64,000 nt of DNA from Chlamydiae bacterium RIFCSPLOWO2_12_FULL_45_20 (GCA_001796285.1 MGMD01000026.1:1-64000), one strand, 5' to 3'. Positions 1 through 9,566 are shown, numbered from the stretch's first letter. Notes: generated by a model from the sequence alone, not told the origin. Program-made: numbers and translations.

Positions 1-140
1 AAAATCCTTGGTATAACGATTTCTACTTTGCTGTAGACCCTTATCCTCCTTATTTAACGCCTAAAAACTTACAAATGAAGCTCCCCTCCCTTGTGCATAC
101 CGATGAAACGATCCGTATACAAAAACAGCCTGAAGAATAG
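1..140 (+). CDS. C-terminal end of an unidentified protein (partial)
   Basis: An open frame runs from the window edge (first full codon at base 3) to a TAG at 138-140, giving the last 45 residues of a protein that ends in QKQPEE. The visible tail is rich in Tyr, Pro and Phe near its start (FYFAVDPYPPYL) and I do not recognise a family. It precedes a glycosyltransferase on the same strand by 5 bp, so it probably belongs to the same surface-polysaccharide operon. Its stop codon lies inside a 15-base copy of the repeat also found in sctJ. Confidence 0.6.
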   Translation, partial: NPWYNDFYFAVDPYPPYLTPKNLQMKLPSLVHTDETIRIQKQPEE

Positions 141-148
141 ACCTCTTG
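134..148. repeat. Copy of the sctJ palindrome arm
   Basis: AGAATAGACCTCTTG at 134-148 is identical to 10641-10655, the left side of the palindrome in sctJ. Here it spans the stop codon of the upstream gene and supplies the TTG proposed as start of the glycosyltransferase. The right arm is absent. Confidence 0.6.
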
Positions 149-1741
149 ATCAACAAACCAAAAAGCATCATGATCCAACACGACCCTGCCTGCCAAAAAG
201 AGCTGTCTCCTAACGCAAAAAAACTTTCCTTCCATGAATTAAAATCTCTTGTAAAATCTTGGCGAATTCTCTTTCACTGCTTCCGATATCGCGAGGCAGC
301 CCTCTTGACCTATGATCTTAGCCTGCTCTCCAAACCCCTTCTATTAGCCCTCACTTTAAAAGGCCTATCCTTTCGAAAGGCTTACTGGTCGGATAGAAAA
401 GGAAACTATCAAACCATCACGATTCGCCTACTAGGCGCCCTTTTTTGGCAATGGGCTCAAGATTTTTTACAAAAAAAGTCCTTTCTTAAAAGCATGGTGC
501 AAACATTAGAAACCTTCCCAAAAAGGCCTCGGCAAACACAGCTAGATTTATCTAGGCGCCCCGTATATCTTCGCACAGACTTCTGTTTTGGCCTTCAATC
601 AGGAGGCTCTATCGGCCACATCGCCGGCGTACTGAACCATCTTGCACTTGCCCCACGCCAACCACCGCTCTTCCTCACCAATGATCCTATTCCCACAACG
701 TCCTCTAACATCGAGACATACATCATCAGGCCAGAACGGCGTTTTTGGGACTTTATCGAACTGTCCTCTTTTGCTTTTAACGCCACGTTTTTCAAAAAAG
801 CCGTGGAGTATATTGGAGAAAATTCCCCCTCATTTATTTACCAGCGGTATAGCTTGAATAATTTTTCCGGAGTGGAGCTTTCTCAAAGGTATCGAGTGCC
901 GCTTGTTTTGGAGTACAATGGGTCTGAGGTATGGGTCAGTCGCAATTGGGGTGGGGCATTAAAATATGAGAAACTATCGCAAAACATCGAACGGCAAAAC
1001 TTACACTCGGCAAACCTAATCGTAGTTGTAAGCCAGCCTCTTAAAGATGAATTGACGACCCTTGGGATTGAATCCTCAAAAATCCTAGTGAACCCAAACG
1101 GGGTAAACCCGGAAATCTACTCCCCTTCGGTCAACGGATCGAGGATTCGAGAAAAAATAGGTTCTACCATTGTCTTGGGGTTCATTGGCACTTTTGGAAA
1201 ATGGCATGGCGCTGAGGTATTGGTGGACAGTTTTGGCCAGCTCCTACAAGAAAACCCCGGCTATAAAAAAAATGTGAAACTGTTCATGATCGGCGACGGA
1301 CTGACTATGCCCCTTGTGAAAAAGAAGGCGGCCGAATGGAACCTATCTGAATCTGTGATTTTTACGGGCACTGTCCCGCAAGATCAAGGCCCCTTATATC
1401 TCGCAGCGTGCGATATTCTCGTTTCACCGCACGTCCCGAACCGAGATGGAAGCGCCTTCTTCGGCTCACCTACAAAACTTTTCGAATACATGGCCATGGG
1501 GAAAGGCATCGTCGCATCAAGTCTCAATCAAATCAGCGAAATCCTCCGACATGACGACTCTGCTTGGATGGTGACACCTGGAGATTCAAAAAGCCTGAAA
1601 AACGGGCTTAAAACATTAATTGAAGACCCGGCAAAAAGAGAAAGACTAGGTAGGACTGCTCGACAAGAGGTCCTTCGCCATCATACATGGTCATCCCATA
1701 CCCAAAAAATCCTGGATAGGTTACAAGATCTCTACACATGA
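146..1741 (+). CDS. GT4-type glycosyltransferase
   Basis: A 531-residue protein with a GT-B fold of glycosyltransferase family 4. The N-terminal 135 residues or so are not assignable. A GT4 acceptor domain follows (LEYNGSEVWVSRNWG near residue 250), then a C-terminal nucleotide-sugar domain from about 330 (GFIGTFGKWHGAEVL, LFMIGDGLTMPLV, and SPTKLFEYMAMGKGIVAS with the conserved E of the EX7E region). It probably transfers a sugar from an activated donor in the cytoplasm to a growing surface glycan; donor and acceptor cannot be read from sequence. The start is uncertain: TTG at 146 gives the longest frame, ATG at 170 is the alternative, and neither has a good ribosome site. Its stop overlaps the next gene by 4 bp, indicating translational coupling. 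Confidence 0.85.
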   Translation: MINKPKSIMIQHDPACQKELSPNAKKLSFHELKSLVKSWRILFHCFRYREAALLTYDLSLLSKPLLLALTLKGLSFRKAYWSDRKGNYQTITIRLLGALFWQWAQDFLQKKSFLKSMVQTLETFPKRPRQTQLDLSRRPVYLRTDFCFGLQSGGSIGHIAGVLNHLALAPRQPPLFLTNDPIPTTSSNIETYIIRPERRFWDFIELSSFAFNATFFKKAVEYIGENSPSFIYQRYSLNNFSGVELSQRYRVPLVLEYNGSEVWVSRNWGGALKYEKLSQNIERQNLHSANLIVVVSQPLKDELTTLGIESSKILVNPNGVNPEIYSPSVNGSRIREKIGSTIVLGFIGTFGKWHGAEVLVDSFGQLLQENPGYKKNVKLFMIGDGLTMPLVKKKAAEWNLSESVIFTGTVPQDQGPLYLAACDILVSPHVPNRDGSAFFGSPTKLFEYMAMGKGIVASSLNQISEILRHDDSAWMVTPGDSKSLKNGLKTLIEDPAKRERLGRTARQEVLRHHTWSSHTQKILDRLQDLYT

Positions 1742-3744
1742 AACTCCTCCAATACATCAAAAAAGCTGCCTCTTTACCCCCTCGCATCCTGCTACAAAAA
1801 ATACAATATCGCATGAAAAAACAATTCCTACTGCAAAAGCGGAAAATTCGCGATACATCTTTCTCTTCCTATGAACTCTTATGTCCCCACACTTTTTTAC
1901 ATCGATTCTTGAAAGATGTCGACCTTTCCCAGTTCCCAAAGGAACCTCTATCCCGACTCAATAATCTTTATCTCCAACATCAATTTGATCTTTTGGGATC
2001 TGGTTGGACTGCAGTATTCCATGGAATGCTGTGTAAGGGGTTGGAAGGCGTGGTGTTTGAACCCAAACCCTCCGGTCCCATCAATCCTGCCAACGCGAAA
2101 GAATCCCTCCGAATCAAGGCGCTTCTCGATCCTGCTTATCGCCCCATTGATTGGCATCTCGATTTCAAATCTGGATATCGCTGGGAGGAATCCACCCGTT
2201 CAGAAAAGATTCAATATGGACATCTTTTAGGCGTCGATGTGAAAGTGCCTTGGGAGCTTGCGCGCATGCAACACCTCTTCTCTTTTGCTCTAGGATATGC
2301 CTTGGAAAAACATCCCGCCTATGCAATAGAGTTTAGAAATCAGATCCTAGATTTTATTGCATCCAACCCTCCGAGATACGGAGTCAATTGGGTGTACTCC
2401 ATGGATGTGGGCATTCGCGTTGCTAATTGGCTTCTTGCTTATGATCTTTTGAAAGATTGCGGAGCGCACTTTGATGAAGCCTTCGAACAAATATTTGTGC
2501 GCAGCATCTACGAGCATGCAAAACATATATTCCACCATTTGGAATGGGACCCTTATTTGCGCTCTAACCACTATCTAGCCAATATTACGGGGCTTCTTTT
2601 TGCCTCTAGCTATCTTCCCAAAGATCGGGAAATCCAGTCTTGGCTCGATTTTGCAATCACAGAACTGCAAAAAGAGGGGCTCGAACAGTTTCATGCAGAT
2701 GGAAGCAACTTTGAGGCTTCTACCAGTTATCATAGACTCTCCGGAGAGATGATCCTTTTTGGAACTGTTATGGCCTTAGAAGTGGGAGCAACGTTTTCTT
2801 CTATCTATCTAGACCGCCTCCAAAAGATAGCCGACTTCATTCGAGACATCACCAAGCCCGATGAAACCATTGTTCAATGCGGAGACAATGACAGCGGGCG
2901 ATTCATGAAAATTCCTCCCGAAGAAAAGGGGCTTGACCATCGCTATCTGATCCGTCCTTTTAGAAATCTCAAAAGTCTCCGTTCACTCATTGAGGACCTT
3001 TCCTCGCCTTCCCAAGAAAAGCCAGCAGCCCTTTCTATGTACCCCGATTTTGGACTCTATATCTTGAGGCGACACTCTTGGTTTATCGCTATCCGCTGCG
3101 GATCGATCGGTCAAAAGGGCAATGGCGGGCATGCGCACAACGACCAACTCTCCTTTGAGCTCGCCATTGAAGGCATCTCCATGATTGTCGATCCTGGAAC
3201 CTATCTGTATACCCCTCTACCCGAAAAACGACGGCTGTTTCGATCTGTGACAGCCCATAACACTTTAGCCTTTGAGGATAGAGAACAGAATTTGGATGAG
3301 GGGATTTTTAAAATGACCGATCGAGCTTGCGCAAAGCTGATCCAGTTTCATGCAAACCACTTTATTGGAGAACATCAAGGATTCGGCTTTCCTCATCGAA
3401 GAGAGCTCCTATTGACTGACAATGTCCTTCAAGGGATCGATACATTGGAAGGGAATCTGAAAGGAAGTGCCTCTCAAGCCCTTTACTTTCACCTAGCCCC
3501 TTCTTGGAGGATTCAGTCGATGGATCGCGGTAAAGCTGTATGCCAGCACGAACAAACCACTATAGAGCTACAAACAGCCCATGGCCACTGGATCTCTGAA
3601 CCCTACCACTACTCTAGAGGCTATGGCCTACAGGAAAAAGCCTTTGTCTTGGTACTATTCACCCACGCGAAGACTACGCACTGGGAAATCAAATGGTATA
3701 ACAAGGAAGCGGCAAAAAAATTATCCATCAAAAAACAAAGGTAA
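1738..3744 (+). CDS. Heparinase II/III family protein
   Basis: A 668-residue protein with the two-part layout of the heparinase II/III family. An alpha/alpha-toroid half carries GVNWVYSMDVGIRVANW (about 220), RSNHYLANITGLLFAS (about 280) and GSNFEASTSYHRLSGEM (about 325). The beta-sandwich half carries GNGGHAHNDQLSFELAIEG (about 460) and VDPGTYLY. Known members are polysaccharide lyases, and relatives in cell-surface polysaccharide clusters are thought to trim or modify the glycan. The His/Tyr-rich motifs suggest an active enzyme, but the substrate is unknown and no signal peptide is evident. The ATG overlaps the glycosyltransferase stop by 4 bp. The 3 prime end overlaps the convergent autotransporter gene by 17 bp. 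Confidence 0.85.
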   Translation: MKLLQYIKKAASLPPRILLQKIQYRMKKQFLLQKRKIRDTSFSSYELLCPHTFLHRFLKDVDLSQFPKEPLSRLNNLYLQHQFDLLGSGWTAVFHGMLCKGLEGVVFEPKPSGPINPANAKESLRIKALLDPAYRPIDWHLDFKSGYRWEESTRSEKIQYGHLLGVDVKVPWELARMQHLFSFALGYALEKHPAYAIEFRNQILDFIASNPPRYGVNWVYSMDVGIRVANWLLAYDLLKDCGAHFDEAFEQIFVRSIYEHAKHIFHHLEWDPYLRSNHYLANITGLLFASSYLPKDREIQSWLDFAITELQKEGLEQFHADGSNFEASTSYHRLSGEMILFGTVMALEVGATFSSIYLDRLQKIADFIRDITKPDETIVQCGDNDSGRFMKIPPEEKGLDHRYLIRPFRNLKSLRSLIEDLSSPSQEKPAALSMYPDFGLYILRRHSWFIAIRCGSIGQKGNGGHAHNDQLSFELAIEGISMIVDPGTYLYTPLPEKRRLFRSVTAHNTLAFEDREQNLDEGIFKMTDRACAKLIQFHANHFIGEHQGFGFPHRRELLLTDNVLQGIDTLEGNLKGSASQALYFHLAPSWRIQSMDRGKAVCQHEQTTIELQTAHGHWISEPYHYSRGYGLQEKAFVLVLFTHAKTTHWEIKWYNKEAAKKLSIKKQR

Positions 3745-6700
3745 GATCGAGACCCATCTGAAGGAGCGCTTGCCTATTCGACCAGCTCCCTTCCATATCC
3801 AGTGAAAAGAGAAGGTTTTGCGTTACCTTCGCCTTGACACCTAATTCTACATCGACAAAATGGGGGTTCGGATAGAGCCCTGTAACGTCCATGACGCAAC
3901 TGCTATTTTCAAAACTCCCCTGCTCTTGGCCTCCCAAAAAGCGCTGGTCCCATCGACCGGCGATCTTTCCGTAAGGGTAGAGCGCCCCTTCTTCATCTCC
4001 CGCGGTCCAGCTAAGATAAAGCCCCGCTTGAGCCTCTAAAAGATCTCCATGAGTGGATTCGACAGAAAGATTGAGCGCTCCCGCCTCACTCTCCTTAAAG
4101 GAGTTCCTATGAAGATAAATATATTCTGCAGATACATAAGGTTGGATGCGCAAATTTTTTGCAAGAGTCCAAAACCCAAGCTCTAATAATGCCTCTCCAC
4201 CGTACCCAAACGGGTGGCTTTTCGCTTTTCTAATTTCTGTTTCATTGAAACTCGTCAGTGTGATTTTCCGAGTAGTGTCATTAAAATTCGCAAAGCCTCC
4301 GGCCTCTAATTTCATGTACATCACATTTTTTGCTGCTGTGCAATACAAGGAGGCTAAAACGAGGTCCTCCTCGCTTTTGCCTCGCGCTTCATTCCAATGG
4401 AGGCGGCCGTGTACATAACCTAAAGAAAGCCCTGCATTAGATCCTTCGCTATAGACACGGTCACATCCGATTACAGCTCCCTGACCTAGGTTCACATACC
4501 CGATATTTTGCTCGTTTAAGGTGTCTTGCCGACTTCTTTTAAAAGAGCCGTCGACCCAAACGTTCCAGTTCCTTTCTTTTTGCGTCCATAACAGTTGATT
4601 GGAGCGCTGACGGATGGCAGAGGTGATTTGTAAAACGCCCTCTTCTCCTTCGAGAAGAAGGCCAGTAAAAATCCCAGGATGGAGCTGACTGAGAGCATTA
4701 TTTAACGTAGCAAGCGACATGAAACGAAGAAGATCGATCTGCAACCCTGCATCTCCAGTATCTGGAAGAGTGTCTAGACATCGGGCGACTTCTCCATTAT
4801 TCCCATCCGCAAACAGAACGGAAAAGGGAACAATATTGAGCAACAGCTGGATCTGGGGAGGACTGCCTAAGAGGATATAAAACACCTCAAAAGCAAAGCT
4901 CGGCGTCGTGGTCGTAATAGTGGAAAAGGTTCCCGTGATTCCTCCCGTTGCCCGGGCGATTACATAGATGGCATTAGAAGGATACGTCCCAAACTCGGGA
5001 AGAAGCGAGAGCGTAGTTTCCGGTTCGATCGTCATGGTTCCTATAATGCTCAAAAGATCTGTATCCGTTGGGGAGAGCTCTATCTCCAGGGTAGAACCCG
5101 TAGCTTGGATGTAGTCTCCTAGGACGACTAAAGTTCCTATAGAACCCCCTGGAGCCACCGTCCCTTGGTTCAGTACAGTGCCGAACACGAGAGCATCTCC
5201 CAACAGAGTAGCCCCCGGAGATACCGTGGTAAGGGTAGCGCTGATCGCGCCAAGAATCTTTAACGCTCCCTCTTCTACAAAGATGTTTGTTTGGCTGATA
5301 AGGTCCACTCCTAGCTGAGCACCTCCCTGTTTTCTAAAATCTCCCGTTCCCGTCAAAAGCCCTGTATAATTTCCGGCTACAGTTTGGTTGAAGATCACCT
5401 CGCTATTATCCAGAATATTCCCTTGAAGGCTGTTCGTGTTGCCTTCTAATGTTCCATCAGAGATCGTTGTCCCACCCGTATAGCTGTTTGTCCCCGTGAG
5501 AATCGTTGTCCCTGTTCCCTCCTTTAGAAGGGCTCCACTACTGCCTATTTGACCTGCATAACTGGTGTTTTCATCATTGTTCCCGATGGAAAGAGTGGCT
5601 CCCGCTCCAATCGTTGTGTTCGTCGTCCCCTCGATTCCCCCAATCTGATGAGTGGCAGCTCCTGTCACATCTAACAACCCGCCCGATAACGAAAAGGTAG
5701 AATTGAGCGCATCCCCAGTGAGATTCACAGTGCCCGCTGTAATCGTCGTATCTCCATGATAGGAGTTGGTCGTATTGCTTAACCCTAGCGTCCCAGTTCC
5801 AGTCTTAGTAAAGCCTCCTGCCCCCGTATCACTCAACACTCCAGATACAATCGAGCTACCCGATGCGACCTGGATGGTTGAAGTGCCCGTAAACACTACT
5901 CCATTGGCAATCGTCAAGGAAGGATCCAGCTGCAGCTGAGTACCACTAGCCATATTGACATTCCCCGTTCCTAGGGCTGTAGACGTTTGGATCGATAACA
6001 CACCTGTATTGAGGTTTGTTCCTCCGCTATAGTTGCTGTTGCCGCCTAAAGTGGTCGTTCCTGTCCCATCTTTTTGAAGAGCTCCTCCACCCGTAATCTG
6101 TCCTGTGTAGGCAGCTGTGTTGATGTCATTATTCCCCACAGAAAGGATAGTTCCTCCATTGAGGGTTGAACCCGTTGTCCCTTCGATCCCTCCGATTTGA
6201 TGAGTTCCCGCTCCTGTGACGGTGAGAGCCCCTCCTGATACAATGAAGGTAGAGGCGGGAAGATCCCCACTTAAGCTGAGCGTTCCTGCCGAAAGGGTCG
6301 TCGATCCTGTAAAATCGGGGCTTGTTGACGAGGTGATGCTAAAGGTTCCCGCTCCGATCTTAGCCAAGTTTCCAGAGCCTTCCAAAATCCCTCCGAAAGA
6401 AGAAGTCCCGCCACTCGCGCCCACAGAAAAGGTCGTAGCATTAGCCAGAGTGACCGTTCCAGCTCCAGATAAACCATCGACTTGGTTGGTTCCTGTGGTG
6501 TTTTCAAGAGTTGCACCTCCGCTCACTGCTACCGTAGACGAAGCAAGGTTTACTGAAGCTCCAAGGACAAACGTTCCTTCGGTAACTATCGTTGATCCAC
6601 TGAGAGTTCCCGATGTACTCAGTTGATAGGAAGAGGCCCCTTGTTTTTCAAAATTTCCGCTTCCTTGCAAGACTCCAGTGTAGCTTCCAAAGGCATCTGT

Positions 6701-9433
6701 CATGACTAACGTAGCTCCTGCCCCTATCGTCGTATTCCCGCTCCCTTGAAGGGTCTGTATCTCATGGGTTGTCGCTCCCGTCACAGTCATGACTCCTGGA
6801 GGGAAAATGGTGACTGGAGAGTTGGGAATATTTCCCGTCAAATCTAACGTCCCATTCGAGATGCTAGTCCCAGAGAAAAGAGAGGCGCTGGTTCCTCCAA
6901 GAATCAGCGTTGCCCCTCCCACCTTTCTAAAAGTTGCAAGCACAGACCCAGTAAGCGTCCCATTAAAGGTTCCTGTCCCAGACGCCACAGAAAAATCTGC
7001 GACATTCGTCGCCGGAAGAACCGCTGCGTTAGAGAGTGTAATCCCAGAGCTAATCGTTAATGTTGAAAAAGCTTGCATGTTGATCGCGCCACTGCCTAAA
7101 GCCGTATCATGAGCCGCAATGATGTTGCCTACATTCAAATTGGTTCCCCCGCTATAGGTATTAGCAGCAGAAAGAGTCAAGGAGCTTCCTCCTACTTTTT
7201 GCAAAATACCAGGCTGAGCTGTCATGAAGCTAACTGCAATGGTTTGAGAGGAACCGACGACCATCTCAAAAATGCCATTGGCTGCCACCAGGAGTGTAGA
7301 GGGGACTTTCGTAAAATCAGTCGTACTTAAGATAGCTCCCGAGGAAACATCGGCTGCGCTACTCGCTGCAATGCTTCCTGTAACAGAAAGAGTTCCAGCT
7401 CTAACACGGGTGTTCCCTGTGTAGGAGTTCGTTCCAGAAAGGGTGAGGGTATCCGTTCCCGCTTTTTGGAAAATCCCAGGCTGGGCAGGGATAATGACAT
7501 CTGCACCGATCGTCTGCGGCGTGTTAATCACCAGTTCAAAAATGCCATTGGCCGCAATGTTACGTGTAGGAGGCACTTTGGCTAGATCTGTCGTGCTCAA
7601 AGTGCCTCCTGCCGAGACGTTCGCGGCACTACTCACTATAATGTCCCCTGTGATCGAAAGCACTCCTGCTGTCACATCGGTATCGCCCCCATAAGTGCTG
7701 GTGCCGGATAAAATGGTGGTTCCGGTGCCGCTATGCGTAAGATCTAATACCCCGAGCGTCCCTGAAGTCAGTGTGGAGGGGCTGGAATCGCCGATGCTTC
7801 CAGAAAAAGTGATCGTGTCTGGCGACACGGGAGCAAAAATTAAGGAAGTGGGCCCCTCTACCAAATCGGACACCCCAAAAAAATCGGTTCCAGCTGCTTC
7901 TCCATCCTGCGCAACTCCCGCGCCATTGCCCGCTGTCACGCTACTAGAAGTCGTTGTGGTATTGCCAGAAAACGTGATCGATCCAGCACGGCTAAATACA
8001 GCACCGCCAAGACCGGCTCCGCCTCCCCCGGCAAAATCCAGCGCACTCCCGCTACCTCCTCCAATCCCCGGTGTGCCCGCAGCAAGACCTCCTCCGCTTC
8101 CCCCGCCAAAACCGCCATTTCCTCCATTTAAAGTGTTGGTACCTCCTCCGCCACCGCCACCAAAACCGCCATTTCCTGCGTTCAAAGCAGCACCACGCGC
8201 ACACCCGCCGCCACCACCACCAAAACTGCCATTTCCTGCAGAGCCACCACCACCACCACCGTAGCCTCCAGTTCCCCCTACACCGGCCCCAGCTTTGGAT
8301 AACGAGCCGCCACCACCACCGCCGTCTCCACCATCACCTCCATCCGCAGGAGCAGGACCTCCTCCTCCGCCACCACCACCAAAACTACCCCCATCTCCGC
8401 CCGTGACACCCGAGCCATTCGTGCATGTAACCGGACCGCTGCCCGAACCACCACCACCACCAGAAGTTCCGGCTGTACAAGTAGTGCCAATCCCCCCACT
8501 GCCCCCTGTAGACCCTCCTCCACCACCGCCATTGCCTACAGTAAATGAAACTAAGCTTGTTGTAACGCCACCATTCCCTCCAACGCCGCCAGCTGTCCCA
8601 CCATTTCCACCTGTAGCCTGGGCGCCCACGCCGCCACCACCGCCGCCGCCGCCTTCTGTCGTTCCATCAGCCAGACCACCAGTCCCACCCTGGCCTCCAG
8701 CTCCACCCCCTCCTCCACCACCGCCCGCTCTTCCTCCATTCCCAGCAGCACCAGCACCGCCAGCTGCAAAAACACCACCCCCACCACCCCCGCCGTTTAA
8801 GGACGACGCACTTCCTCTATTCCCCCCATTCGCTCCTAAGCCGCCACCGCCACCGCCACCGTTTGCATCTGGCGCTCCACCAGATCCATTGCCCCCAACA
8901 ACAGAACAGCTACTCAATGTGATATTCGATAAAGTAACATTTGCAGCATCATTGAAGATGGCCCCACCGGCACCGAGACCTCCAGCACCATTCGTAGTCC
9001 CGCTGCTTCCAGCGGTTGCCCTCATGGACTGAAACGTGAGATTTTCAATAAGAACTGTTCCTTGCCGGATAAAAAATCCTCGGCGGGTATTGCTTCCATT
9101 CAAAGTGATGGCCACTCCACTGCCTGCCGAATTATCCCCATTAAGATTGATGATATTCGCAACAGCGAGGTTTAAAATAGGTAATTGGGCGCCCAGTGTG
9201 ATGGTTTCATTGCCCGCAGACAAGCTAAAGGTAATATTAAAAGTCTCTGCTACGGCTCCTTGCACGTTAATGTAATTCAAGCAGCCCCGTAAATCCCCAG
9301 AATGAGGAGCTCCTAACGTGAAATTTCCCACTGTTGCGGAACTCGTATCTCCTGCAACATTGACCAGTAAGTCTACTGCTGCACACAAAAAGGGCATATT
9401 TAGAATCGTCAAGAAAAGAAGCCATTTCTTCAT
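3728..9433 (-). CDS. Giant glycine-rich autotransporter adhesin
   Basis: A 1901-residue type V secretion protein. It has a signal peptide (MKKWLLFLTILNMPFLCAA), an N-terminal segment with a GAGGAIFN motif near 156, a region of about 300 residues (roughly 180-480) made almost entirely of Gly-Gly-X runs, a GGAVF...FSGN pair near 480-490, and then about 1000 residues of autotransporter-associated beta-strand repeats (GGTNLNTG, LEGSGNLAKIGAGT and similar). The final 285 residues or so form a beta-barrel translocator ending in Phe, as outer-membrane proteins do. The passenger should form a beta-helix exposed on the cell. GGA(I/V) and FxxN are hallmarks of chlamydial polymorphic membrane proteins, but the many Pmp repeats are missing. 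The gene is convergent with the heparinase-like gene. The GGN codons make the opposite strand stop-free over long stretches, producing spurious Pro-rich ORFs. Confidence 0.93.
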   Translation of the reverse strand: MKKWLLFLTILNMPFLCAAVDLLVNVAGDTSSATVGNFTLGAPHSGDLRGCLNYINVQGAVAETFNITFSLSAGNETITLGAQLPILNLAVANIINLNGDNSAGSGVAITLNGSNTRRGFFIRQGTVLIENLTFQSMRATAGSSGTTNGAGGLGAGGAIFNDAANVTLSNITLSSCSVVGGNGSGGAPDANGGGGGGGLGANGGNRGSASSLNGGGGGGGVFAAGGAGAAGNGGRAGGGGGGGGAGGQGGTGGLADGTTEGGGGGGGGVGAQATGGNGGTAGGVGGNGGVTTSLVSFTVGNGGGGGGSTGGSGGIGTTCTAGTSGGGGGSGSGPVTCTNGSGVTGGDGGSFGGGGGGGGPAPADGGDGGDGGGGGGSLSKAGAGVGGTGGYGGGGGGSAGNGSFGGGGGGCARGAALNAGNGGFGGGGGGGTNTLNGGNGGFGGGSGGGLAAGTPGIGGGSGSALDFAGGGGAGLGGAVFSRAGSITFSGNTTTTSSSVTAGNGAGVAQDGEAAGTDFFGVSDLVEGPTSLIFAPVSPDTITFSGSIGDSSPSTLTSGTLGVLDLTHSGTGTTILSGTSTYGGDTDVTAGVLSITGDIIVSSAANVSAGGTLSTTDLAKVPPTRNIAANGIFELVINTPQTIGADVIIPAQPGIFQKAGTDTLTLSGTNSYTGNTRVRAGTLSVTGSIAASSAADVSSGAILSTTDFTKVPSTLLVAANGIFEMVVGSSQTIAVSFMTAQPGILQKVGGSSLTLSAANTYSGGTNLNVGNIIAAHDTALGSGAINMQAFSTLTISSGITLSNAAVLPATNVADFSVASGTGTFNGTLTGSVLATFRKVGGATLILGGTSASLFSGTSISNGTLDLTGNIPNSPVTIFPPGVMTVTGATTHEIQTLQGSGNTTIGAGATLVMTDAFGSYTGVLQGSGNFEKQGASSYQLSTSGTLSGSTIVTEGTFVLGASVNLASSTVAVSGGATLENTTGTNQVDGLSGAGTVTLANATTFSVGASGGTSSFGGILEGSGNLAKIGAGTFSITSSTSPDFTGSTTLSAGTLSLSGDLPASTFIVSGGALTVTGAGTHQIGGIEGTTGSTLNGGTILSVGNNDINTAAYTGQITGGGALQKDGTGTTTLGGNSNYSGGTNLNTGVLSIQTSTALGTGNVNMASGTQLQLDPSLTIANGVVFTGTSTIQVASGSSIVSGVLSDTGAGGFTKTGTGTLGLSNTTNSYHGDTTITAGTVNLTGDALNSTFSLSGGLLDVTGAATHQIGGIEGTTNTTIGAGATLSIGNNDENTSYAGQIGSSGALLKEGTGTTILTGTNSYTGGTTISDGTLEGNTNSLQGNILDNSEVIFNQTVAGNYTGLLTGTGDFRKQGGAQLGVDLISQTNIFVEEGALKILGAISATLTTVSPGATLLGDALVFGTVLNQGTVAPGGSIGTLVVLGDYIQATGSTLEIELSPTDTDLLSIIGTMTIEPETTLSLLPEFGTYPSNAIYVIARATGGITGTFSTITTTTPSFAFEVFYILLGSPPQIQLLLNIVPFSVLFADGNNGEVARCLDTLPDTGDAGLQIDLLRFMSLATLNNALSQLHPGIFTGLLLEGEEGVLQITSAIRQRSNQLLWTQKERNWNVWVDGSFKRSRQDTLNEQNIGYVNLGQGAVIGCDRVYSEGSNAGLSLGYVHGRLHWNEARGKSEEDLVLASLYCTAAKNVMYMKLEAGGFANFNDTTRKITLTSFNETEIRKAKSHPFGYGGEALLELGFWTLAKNLRIQPYVSAEYIYLHRNSFKESEAGALNLSVESTHGDLLEAQAGLYLSWTAGDEEGALYPYGKIAGRWDQRFLGGQEQGSFENSSCVMDVTGLYPNPHFVDVELGVKAKVTQNLLFSLDMEGSWSNRQALLQMGLDLTFVF
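5450..5690 (-). repeat. Passenger repeat copy 2 (THQIGGIEGT unit)
   Basis: Encodes a unit beginning LLDVTGAATHQIGGIEGT and ending near TGGTTISDG. It closely matches the unit encoded at about 6000-6240, so the pair is spaced about 550 bp. A more diverged relative (TVTGATTHEIQTLQGSG) lies near 6560-6790. Edges are approximate. Confidence 0.75.
6000..6240 (-). repeat. Passenger repeat copy 1 (THQIGGIEGT unit)
   Basis: Encodes ALTVTGAGTHQIGGIEGT through SGGTNLNTG. It is the partner of the 5450-5690 copy, and similarity at both DNA and protein level points to a fairly recent internal duplication. Edges are approximate. Confidence 0.75.
7130..7399 (-). repeat. Passenger tandem repeat, unit 2 (AANGIFE unit)
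   Basis: Encodes TLSVTGSIAASSAADVSSG, then AANGIFEMVV and TAQPGILQKVG. It is the second member of a tandem pair of about 90 residues. A 16-base stretch around AAAAATGCCATTGGC is shared with unit 1. Confidence 0.75.
7400..7670 (-). repeat. Passenger tandem repeat, unit 1 (AANGIFE unit)
   Basis: Encodes LSITGDIIVSSAANVSAGG, then AANGIFELVI and PAQPGIFQKAG. It lies directly upstream (in gene direction) of the matching unit at 7130-7399. The period is about 270 bp, i.e. one autotransporter beta-strand repeat module. Confidence 0.75.
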
Positions 9434-9566
9434 AGATATGCAATAGAACGTTGTATTGTAGACATCTTCTTACCTTCTAACAGGAGATAGTTAAAAAATC
9501 AAAAAAAAAACCCATAGAAGAATAGTTTGAGGTAGAATATCCTTTGCAGGAAAAGGCTATATTCAC

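Noticed and set aside
5450-7670. Repeats that might be a CRISPR array
   Set aside because: Units are of 90 residues or more, in frame, diverged, without short spacers of equal length, and encode beta-strand repeats.
7695-8264. A 189-codon frame on the + strand, same region
   Set aside because: Same cause: antisense of Gly/Thr/Ser-rich repeats. The minus-strand gene has a signal peptide, repeats and barrel in one frame.
8295-9032. A 245-codon Pro-rich open frame on the + strand opposite the autotransporter
   Set aside because: It is the complement of the GGN-rich glycine tract; CCN codons give proline in the antisense frame and few stops. No ribosome site, no signal peptide.
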